DNA from: a virus
DNA length: 64,000 nucleotides
IMG/VR virus record: IMGVR_UViG_3300035698_016797
Location: 62,001-126,000 of that record
Reading direction: 5' to 3' (one strand)
A program made the translations under genes and the position numbers. The notes under the pieces are model-generated. The model was not told the origin of the DNA. It saw only the letters and a list, made by a program, of their open reading frames with translations, and made no database searches. Positions 53,122-61,300 of the stretch are shown here, piece by piece (position 1 is the first letter of the stretch; each line of letters begins with the position of its first letter).

Positions 53122-53532
53122 CTATGCTTCCCAAGGTTGCTGTGGTACTGCTGTACCAGGATGATATACTGCAAATGCAAACCCTCCGTGTGCATTATCT
53201 CTGTGATCGTGCAATCCCATTGCACCAGGAATAACTCCTCCATCATAATCACTTGTATGTCTATGTATATTGTATCCTTCCGTAGCAACCTCTGGTGCCT
53301 TAATCCTTAACCCTGCTTCGTGAACTCTCGCCTGATACTGATTATAATACAAAACTGCCTGCACATCGTTCCATGCAATTGGAGTTTGAGACCCATCATG
53401 AAAGTGAATTGCGGCAGAATCCCACCAAAAACGATCTTCAGCTTCTTGATCTGTCATCATATTCATAATCTGCCTCATCTTTGTGAGTTTAGCAGCAAGC
53501 TGAGATGGTGTATATTTTACGCTTCTAGCCAT
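53122..53532 (-). CDS. small putative tail protein
   Basis: Unknown 136-residue protein. The N-terminal half is helical (TPSQLAAKLTKMRQIMNMMTDQEAEDRFWWDSA), and the C-terminal half is histidine-rich (IHRHTSDYDGG and LHDHRDNAHGG), with a spacing that might bind a metal as in some tail-tip proteins. AAGGAG lies before the ATG. The gene fits between the hub-like protein and the giant protein, so a small tail-tip adaptor is plausible. Confidence 0.6.
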   Translation of the reverse strand: MARSVKYTPSQLAAKLTKMRQIMNMMTDQEAEDRFWWDSAAIHFHDGSQTPIAWNDVQAVLYYNQYQARVHEAGLRIKAPEVATEGYNIHRHTSDYDGGVIPGAMGLHDHRDNAHGGFAFAVYHPGTAVPQQPWEA

Positions 53533-53543
53533 GGGTATTCTCC

Positions 53544-56500
53544 TTATCCAATGATGGATGCTCCGTCGCCTCGCTTATTCATGTCTGGATCGTTATAGAT
53601 ATTACCCTGCAAACTTGTAGAATATGCAGTTTTATGAGTTCCAAATACCCATTGGTTCAACAATGTGTGAATATAGCGTTCGCTATCCTTGTCACTTTCC
53701 TTCTTTTGTCCAAGACGAAATTCTTCTGTACTCAACTCAAGAGTTGTAGTAAATGGTCCAGAAAAATTGTGAACCATCCTAACAATTGAAGAGTATACTC
53801 CACTTGCCAATGCGATATACCCAAGCCCATTACCAAGGTCATAGTTTGATCCTCTAACGGTAATGTTTCCAGTAACCTGAATGTCGTTCCTTTTTTCCAG
53901 TTCACGAACGGCATGTTTGATTAGGCGATATCTGTCGTCTCGCTGAACCCATTGAATCTTCTTTGGAAATGCATCTGCCTTACCAATATCAGTAGTGTCT
54001 AGTCCTGACCCCTCCTGCTCTCTATATTTTAGCTGTTCAATTGTTTGTATTGCCCCAAGAGAATAATAGTATCCATTTGCCTGATATTCTGCCAATAATC
54101 CAGATGGATCTGCCCATTTATAAGTATCACGCTCTGGTATGGGTAAATTTCTACTGTCCCAAGGGTGTATTTGCCACTTATATTCATTCATTATGCCACT
54201 TTTTATTACAGGTCTAGTCGAAACATTAAATTCGGTTCCGGTTGCATACTTCTTATATACCTCAAAAACTGGTCTTCCGTCCCAAATACTTGATTGTGCC
54301 TTGTATGTGATTCCTTCAACTACAATTTCTTTTGGATTGGTTCCTAGCCTTTGGCCAGAATCATATCCAGAAAGGTTAACTGGAAATCTGTCGTAGTATT
54401 TTTTTCTGTGGAAATAGCATGTTATCCAAGCTCTTGGAGGTCTCCAGTACGACAGGGTTCCACTGTCAGAAGATGTATCATAAACAGTTGAGAATCCCCT
54501 GTCATTATGTTTACATATGTGACTAATTTTTTCATTACTAATTTTGAGATCCTGAGTTTTTATAACCTTCATAGCCTTGCTACATACAATCGCCTGACGA
54601 TGGCTAAATACAACATCTCCTTTGACGTGGTCAATAGAAGCCTGTACCCCTGGCTGTACAGAAGAGCTGGTTAAATATCTAATCTTTAAGTTGTCTGGGA
54701 AAATTCTCTTTTGGTCATCCGTTCCTCCACCGGTACTGCTCAATTCTCCAGCTAATGGATGCGGAATTACTCCAACAGCCTTCCATGTACTGCCGGAATC
54801 CGATTCGCTTGCAGCTTGGCTAACTTCTATCTGGACTTGTGCAGGATATGAATATGTTAACTCTCTAACCATTTCTTCCCACGTTCTATTTCCTATGCTC
54901 TTTGCTGACGCTCCTTCTATCTTTACTTTAGACGGAGGTAAGTCAATCAGATTAGAAAGAATATTTCGAATCTTAAAACGTGGCTCTTGTCCAACTCCTC
55001 TACATGCAGGGCACATATTTATCCAAGGAACTGGATGTGTTGATGGTTCATATTCTTTGGCCGTAGTGTTCCATTCAAAGACATAATCAAATGGTGAAAG
55101 TTGTGAAACGCCGGAAGCTGCCGTTCCATCACTATCACGAGATTGTCCGAACCATTCGTCTTCTTTTCCTGCCCATCCAGAAGCAGATGCTACAGCACCA
55201 GTTCCTCCACAATGAGAACATGCTCCAGGCCATGGCATCCAAGCCTCATATCTCAATCCTAAAATACTAGCATATTTTTTTTCTCTGGAATTCGCAAGAA
55301 ACGGATCATATGGAAAGATGTCGTCCAGCTTTGTGTATCCCTGTTTTTCAGATTCTCCTTTGTATGAATCTGTTGCTGTTGCTATCAGCTCTGCCATCCC
55401 TCCCCACTCTGTAGTGCTTGGATATGTCATTGTGTGTTTAATATTGACGGTTGCAGCATCGTAACCACTCGTAACGTCCCATCCTGGATACAGAGGGCAA
55501 CCAACAATACAATATCTTCCACTAGCATTCGCCAATGCATATGTAGGCATGGAGTATCTGTACCCATCCCAATTGTAGTTGTTTAAATAGTAAACACTAC
55601 TGGCTGTTGGAGTCATTGTCATATCTTTATGGTCTGGATGTATGTATGAGTGTCCACTATACCATTCAATCGGAGATCCAAACAGGCGGAATACGGTTGC
55701 AAGCTCGCTTGTTTTTTTGACAGAGTTGTCCTTAATTACATTGACTGACCCTGAATGTTCACCAGTAGTATCTAAGACCAAATCGTAAATGTAATCTTTG
55801 TTAGGATTGGCAGAGTCCGCCGTGGCATAGTGTAAAGGTCTCAAATCTCCTTGATTAGAATTTGATAGTGAAACTTTTGTGATTACCAAACCGTCCATTC
55901 CTGGATCATACACAATTTTGTATGTTCCGGCAGAAGATATTGTCTGATAAATAGCTTCGGCTACAGAGGTGTTTTCAAACCTTAGCATTTTTGGAACAAA
56001 GCTTGCCAAATCTGAGGTGTTAGAAAAGTCAATAGAGGAATATGTAAACCAAGTAAGAGGAGTATATTCGGCATCAAATTCGAAGATTTGCTTTGCTGCA
56101 CTGGCAAAAATATCCTCAATAATTTCTGCAACTGTCATGTTTTCCTCTTTTACGACCAAGTTCTTTTCGTCCCAGTTCATTTCTCTTGGATCATCATAAG
56201 ATTCGTTATAAATTTTAGTTACAGTTTCATCGTTAAGTCTTGATTTCATGCATTTACATGTAACTGTGTACTGAGAACCCTTCCCACCTTTTTGATGTGC
56301 AACATTAGATACAATCCCCTGAAAGATTATGCTCATGTCAACATCTCCCCATGAGCTTGCGACGCCTCCGGCACTTGTGGCTTTTGCAACAACTTCTTGC
56401 CCAATACTTGGAACAGTAAGACTTCCTTTGGCTTCATACGTAGTAGTATTACTGTCTGTAATGGTAAATGTCATAGTTCCTGGGACTGCATCTGATGTGA

Positions 56501-56645
56501 CCGTTATAGAACTAACGTTACAGTCTAATTCTTCTCCTCCAGCTGGGGAAGCTCCAAGAACAAGAGTTCCAGAGACAAAGCTTTGAACTCTAATCAAGTA
56601 TGGTGTTAGCGGTGATTGTACTTCCGTATTTGCATCAACTGTCAT
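53544..56645 (-). CDS. putative baseplate hub/tail protein with zinc motifs
   Basis: Protein of 1033 residues. The N-terminal 350 residues resemble hub-type tail proteins (gpD/gp27-like) by layout: a beta barrel (residues 10-120), then a helix-containing region with TVAEIIEDIFASAAKQ and MLRFENTSVAEAIYQTIS, often seen where a hub is assembled; this match is by pattern only. Two cysteine motifs, C-S-H-C-G-G-T-G near 473 and C-P-A-C-R-G-V-G near 545, are DnaJ-like and probably form a structural zinc site. The C-terminus again contains beta strands. GAGGA precedes the start. It follows the tail proteins adjacent to the tape measure, as hubs normally do. Confidence 0.65.
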   Translation of the reverse strand: MTVDANTEVQSPLTPYLIRVQSFVSGTLVLGASPAGGEELDCNVSSITVTSDAVPGTMTFTITDSNTTTYEAKGSLTVPSIGQEVVAKATSAGGVASSWGDVDMSIIFQGIVSNVAHQKGGKGSQYTVTCKCMKSRLNDETVTKIYNESYDDPREMNWDEKNLVVKEENMTVAEIIEDIFASAAKQIFEFDAEYTPLTWFTYSSIDFSNTSDLASFVPKMLRFENTSVAEAIYQTISSAGTYKIVYDPGMDGLVITKVSLSNSNQGDLRPLHYATADSANPNKDYIYDLVLDTTGEHSGSVNVIKDNSVKKTSELATVFRLFGSPIEWYSGHSYIHPDHKDMTMTPTASSVYYLNNYNWDGYRYSMPTYALANASGRYCIVGCPLYPGWDVTSGYDAATVNIKHTMTYPSTTEWGGMAELIATATDSYKGESEKQGYTKLDDIFPYDPFLANSREKKYASILGLRYEAWMPWPGACSHCGGTGAVASASGWAGKEDEWFGQSRDSDGTAASGVSQLSPFDYVFEWNTTAKEYEPSTHPVPWINMCPACRGVGQEPRFKIRNILSNLIDLPPSKVKIEGASAKSIGNRTWEEMVRELTYSYPAQVQIEVSQAASESDSGSTWKAVGVIPHPLAGELSSTGGGTDDQKRIFPDNLKIRYLTSSSVQPGVQASIDHVKGDVVFSHRQAIVCSKAMKVIKTQDLKISNEKISHICKHNDRGFSTVYDTSSDSGTLSYWRPPRAWITCYFHRKKYYDRFPVNLSGYDSGQRLGTNPKEIVVEGITYKAQSSIWDGRPVFEVYKKYATGTEFNVSTRPVIKSGIMNEYKWQIHPWDSRNLPIPERDTYKWADPSGLLAEYQANGYYYSLGAIQTIEQLKYREQEGSGLDTTDIGKADAFPKKIQWVQRDDRYRLIKHAVRELEKRNDIQVTGNITVRGSNYDLGNGLGYIALASGVYSSIVRMVHNFSGPFTTTLELSTEEFRLGQKKESDKDSERYIHTLLNQWVFGTHKTAYSTSLQGNIYNDPDMNKRGDGASIIG

Positions 56646-56657
56646 AACCTTTTCCTC

Positions 56658-57557
56658 TTAATATTGGGCAGTAAACGATACTGCCGTTCCTTTTCCGTTT
56701 CTTCCGGGAGACACACCTACGCTCGATCCATCAATGAACAGGTCTAAAAATAATTCATCCCCAGAATCTAAACTATCTACAACTTTTATATCAACCTTTC
56801 CGTCCGTAAATCCATTGGATATATCCACCAATGCTGCGTTGCCCAAGCTCCCAGAGGGAGGAGATACACAACCCGCTCCTGGCCCAGCCGTTCCCTGTAC
56901 GGCGAAACTTCTTCTGTTCCACCCTGAAAAGTAAAGCTCAGAACCATTTGCAAACGTATATGTTTGTTCTGCTATCCTTGGTATCTCTGCTGTGATTGTA
57001 ACAACTCCTCCATCAAGAATGTAGTCATTTGCATTGCTGCTGATTTTAACCTTTTTAGATGGTACTTCTGCTTCTATTAAAGTTGCACTATACTTAATAA
57101 GATTAGGCCAAAGAGTCTCTTCTATTGTAAGAGATTGAGGTCTCGCATAAACTCTTCCGCCGCCATTATTCAATAAACCACTTGGAAGAGGAACACACCT
57201 GTTGTCCTCAAGGGTTCCCCAACTTGACATTGCAGTGGGAGCTACACCTTCTGATGCTGTTGAAAGGGCACTATATAGGGCTTCATATGCAGATTTTAAA
57301 GAGTTGTATTTAGATTCATCTGTTCCAGTTCCTCCTGATGGAAGAATCTCAGCGTTGATTGTAAACGTTCCATTGATAGTATAGACAGCCTTAGATCTTC
57401 CAACATTGGCTTCGTTATAAACAAACCCAACCTGCATACTTGCAAGATAATATCCCCACAATGGATCATAAACCTCGCTTCTCACATCTGGAGTAACAGG
57501 AGGCGTTGGGTTTATGTCCAGAGATCGTATGTGTCCATAATGTATTGGTAAAGACAT
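56658..57557 (-). CDS. tail protein
   Basis: Protein of 299 residues, beta-rich, with a central helix (SLKSAYEALYSALS). The sequence has an N-terminal strand pair YTINGTFTINAE, a middle region with YARPQSLTIEETLWPNLIKYSATLIEAE, and a C-terminal beta domain that could be Ig-like. The strand order resembles the neighbouring 249-residue protein, suggesting common origin. Its position two genes after the tape measure fits a distal tail or tail-tip ring component. AAGGAT lies upstream of the ATG. Confidence 0.65.
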   Translation of the reverse strand: MSLPIHYGHIRSLDINPTPPVTPDVRSEVYDPLWGYYLASMQVGFVYNEANVGRSKAVYTINGTFTINAEILPSGGTGTDESKYNSLKSAYEALYSALSTASEGVAPTAMSSWGTLEDNRCVPLPSGLLNNGGGRVYARPQSLTIEETLWPNLIKYSATLIEAEVPSKKVKISSNANDYILDGGVVTITAEIPRIAEQTYTFANGSELYFSGWNRRSFAVQGTAGPGAGCVSPPSGSLGNAALVDISNGFTDGKVDIKVVDSLDSGDELFLDLFIDGSSVGVSPGRNGKGTAVSFTAQY

Positions 57558-57566
57558 GTTTTATCC

Positions 57567-58316
57567 TTATAGTATCTGTGGAGGTGCAATCATTTCCGCT
57601 GTCATGTGTGCAATTTTATTTTCAACATCCCATCTCACAGAACCTTTGGTTATCATACACTCGTGAATATCAGTTTCTGTAGGCTCCAAGGCTTCTGGTA
57701 TTGCCTCTGAAAGGTCAAACGTTAAAGGATACCCAGAAGGAGATGTGGCGCTATCAGAAGAAAGTCTTTGTTCCAACGTTGAAACCAATCCACTAGGATA
57801 AGCATCATTACTATTGACCACATAGTCTCCTGTAACAGTAACCTTAAGCATGTCGTGTCCCAGTTGTTGCCTTTGCCATCCGTCTACGGAGAATGCCGCG
57901 TCTTGTGCCCTTCTGATTTTAGATGGAGTTATAGAAATCTTTGGGTTCCACAGGGTGTATCCCCACCATCCTATTGATGCAGCTGTACTTCCCGAGTTGT
58001 CGTTGTCAAATTCGAGAGTTACTTTTCCCCAATCTCTCCACACACCTCCGTCATAAGAGATTCCCTTCAGGATCATATTGTTTAAAACTGCGTGTGGAAG
58101 AGTTAGGGTTCCGACTCCAACGTTTGATCCCTTCATCGCATCAAGATCTGCGGCGGTCATTTCTGACGTTTGTAGGGTTCCTGTTACAGAAATTGACATA
58201 GTATTTCTGGCGGAGCCAGAGCCTTCCCATGCAAACTTGTGCTGTATGTAATACATGATACGAGACAACGTGCACGTACCACTATCATTTGTAAAGGACA
58301 TGTTGCTAAGTGCCAT
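57567..58316 (-). CDS. distal tail-like protein
   Basis: Protein of 249 residues transcribed directly after the tape measure. It is a beta-barrel-type sequence: MSISVTGTLQTSEMT, TLTLPHAVLNNMILKGISYD, WGKVTLEFDND and a C-terminal MITKGSVRWDVENKIAHMTAEM. In siphoviruses this position usually codes for the distal tail protein or an early tail-tip ring, which is the basis for the call; no diagnostic motif was seen. AAGGAA precedes the ATG. Confidence 0.6.
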   Translation of the reverse strand: MALSNMSFTNDSGTCTLSRIMYYIQHKFAWEGSGSARNTMSISVTGTLQTSEMTAADLDAMKGSNVGVGTLTLPHAVLNNMILKGISYDGGVWRDWGKVTLEFDNDNSGSTAASIGWWGYTLWNPKISITPSKIRRAQDAAFSVDGWQRQQLGHDMLKVTVTGDYVVNSNDAYPSGLVSTLEQRLSSDSATSPSGYPLTFDLSEAIPEALEPTETDIHECMITKGSVRWDVENKIAHMTAEMIAPPQIL

Positions 58317-58326
58317 AACCTGTTCC

Positions 58327-61300
58327 TTATCCTATAGACTGATCTTGTACAATCTGACCAGTCTGCAACTGATCCCTGGTGTCCTGAGCCTGAATGATCA
58401 ACGCTCTTAGTTCCGTTAGCATCTCAGTGACGCTGTCATCAATAGAAACCTCAACGTTTCCTTCGTGTTCAACATGAGCACTACTTATATTACCCTCAGA
58501 ACCGCTTATTGTTTTCATATTTTCTACGGCAAGCTTAAATTCTTCTGCAACTTGCCTGAATTGATTTACTACTGGAGCAAATTGAGCATCATTTGCGCGA
58601 GCAAAATCACTAGTACTGACATTTCTACCAGAACCATTTGCAAACCCTGGGACACCCATCTTTTCAAAGGTGTCTACGTCTCCAGCAGACAAAACTCTTT
58701 CTTGCCCATGAAGTAGTGCCAGTTGTGCCATATTTCTACTACCAGGAAGTCTTCCGCGACTACCATTTTTGAATTGTCTGCCACCAGCCATTTTTTTAGC
58801 TTCATCAACAGTTAATTCTCCACTTCTAAACTTGGCTAAAACTCCAAGTCCTTCATTGCTTGGTCTGCCATGTAGAACATTTGGTTTTTTAGGTACTTTT
58901 GCATATGGGTCTGATTTTATTCCCGGATCACCAATTTTAGACTTTTTAATTACTATATGATAACCTCTATCTCTTAAATCTTGAATATATTTAGCCTGAT
59001 CTTTCCAAGACATGGCATCAAGCATTGCCTTTTCGACATGAACCTTGCGTTTAGGACGTATAACTTTAGCTTTTGACCCACTCATAACTTGAGGGTTGGC
59101 TATGTTTATTTCTCTCTGCTTTGGCCTTGTAGAGATCGCCATTAAAGATTTGCTACTAGAGGTAGTTTTTGAAGTTTCAAGTTCTGACTTTTCTTGCTTC
59201 AACAATTCTAGCTGTTTCTGCTTTTGAAGCTCTTCTTTTAGCCAAACATCTCCCTGCTTTCTATTTTTAGGGTCGCCATAACGTGCACGACTCTGCATGG
59301 TTTGAACAAATTCACCAGTGGCAATATTATACTCTCTTCCCTCTCCATCAGTCTTCAGAAGAATACTTCTATTTAACGCTTTAATTCTTTGTTCAAGAGA
59401 GGAAATTTTCTCTCCCCTATTAAGGTCTGAATAGCGAGATTTTTCATACGACAGAAAGCTATTTCCCCCTTTGTGAAAGTCTTCAAGGGTTGCATCTGGA
59501 TATGTTTTTTGGAAAGACTCCAACGTTCTAAGAGCACCAGACTTTTTCAGAGAGTCTTTCATCTCTTTAAGCTCTTTGATGCGGTTTTCAGATTGTCTGG
59601 CTTGTTTTGTAGGTCTGCCTCCTGGGCCAACCTCTTGCGATCTGTTTTGATGGAACGCAGATGCTTCTTTGAGCCATTTTGCGACTTGAGTGGGAGCTTC
59701 ATTGTAGAGTTGATTGTTGTAGAACTTGGTAAATCCTGGATCGGCCTTCATAGCCTTGAAAAGTTCTTCATTCTTGAATTCCAAGTCGCTCATTAGTTTG
59801 ACGGCACGAGTAGGCTCACGCCTTTTGACATGTTCTGCAATTTTATCTTTGATAGCCTGAACGTGATGACGCCAGTCTCCATAGACTCTTTTATTTCTGT
59901 CGTCGTCTCCTTCTAAATTTCCAACTGTTGTTGCCCTTTTGAGAGATAGGGGTTCAAGCTCTTTAAGTTTTTCTACAAACCTTTTCTTCTCATCAGGAAG
60001 AGGCATACTTCCAGTAACAAGACGACTCATCCAACTTTCGTACATTGCAAAACGATCACCATCTGTATACTTTTCCGTATCCATAAGTTTGGAAATAAGA
60101 GAGCCTGCTGTTCCTTTTCTGGAAATCTTAGAAAGATGTTGTCCAACATTGGGCCAGTCAAATTGTGGATATATATCAGTGGCGGCAAATGCACTCTTAT
60201 AGTTCGTAGGAATGGCGTTATTCCCCAATTGATTAGAGAGAAACTTGCTCATTCCAGAGTCATATCTTGTTTTTCTATTACCGGCTCCAAGCTTTCGTAA
60301 CTCCTCTAAAAATTCAAAGACGTTTCCAGCGTTGGCGCTTGTGTCTGTTCCACGTTTTGTAAGGGTTGAGCTTGTAAGATTAGCCTTCATAAGTTGGCCA
60401 AGACGATGTCCATAATTAGCCCTCATGGAATCTTTTGAATCTCCACGAGCTAAGCCTTCCCCAATACCAAAGTCAACACCGGCAGATCCAAAGATCGTCA
60501 TACCGCCCCTGTTGAGAAATGAGCTGTTTCCGTCTTCGGCAGTAGCGGCAATCATTCTGTCGGCAGTTGAAATAGTTCCAACGGAATCTTCCTTGTCACT
60601 CTTAAATAGATTTCCAACACCACGCCCACTTTCTTTTAAAGTTTTTAGAGCTAGGGGAAGACCAAGATTGGCTACCGTGGTTCCAACACCTCTCATCAAC
60701 TGTCCTGTTCCATGGGTTGCACCACGGGCGCTTAGAAGACTTGCGTTTCCACCTTTGTCTCCACCAGCAAGAGCTTCCATTCCAACTCCACCAACGTTAA
60801 TAAGAGATCCAATTGCAGATGTTGTAAACGCTGTGGTTGCAGCAGCAGATCCAAGAGCCTTGCCTGCAAGTTTTCCGGCAGATCCAAGAACCTTTCCAGC
60901 TCCACGTCCTACGTTACCAGCATGTCTGCCCATTGTTGGCATTGCAGCCTTCCCATTAACGAGGGCGTTTCCTATTTGACCCTTGGCAGCTGTTAATGCC
61001 TTTCCAATTCCTCCACGAGCAGATCCAAGAGCATCACCGATTCCTTTCGCCATAGGGCCGACCTTGCCGGTTGAAGCTCTTAGGGTAGAGCCTGCAAGTT
61101 CGGTAGCCTTTTTGAAAGAGCCAGGATTAAGTTTGTTGAGAATGGAAGAGTCTAGTCCAAACATTCCAGATTCCCAAGCAGTAGATCTAAGTTTTCCAAA
61201 AGTGGATTTGTCGTCATCCATCCATGCTGCACCAATATTACTAGCATGGTTGACAGCGGACATTCCTATTCCAGCCGTCCCAAGTCCTACACTGGAATTT

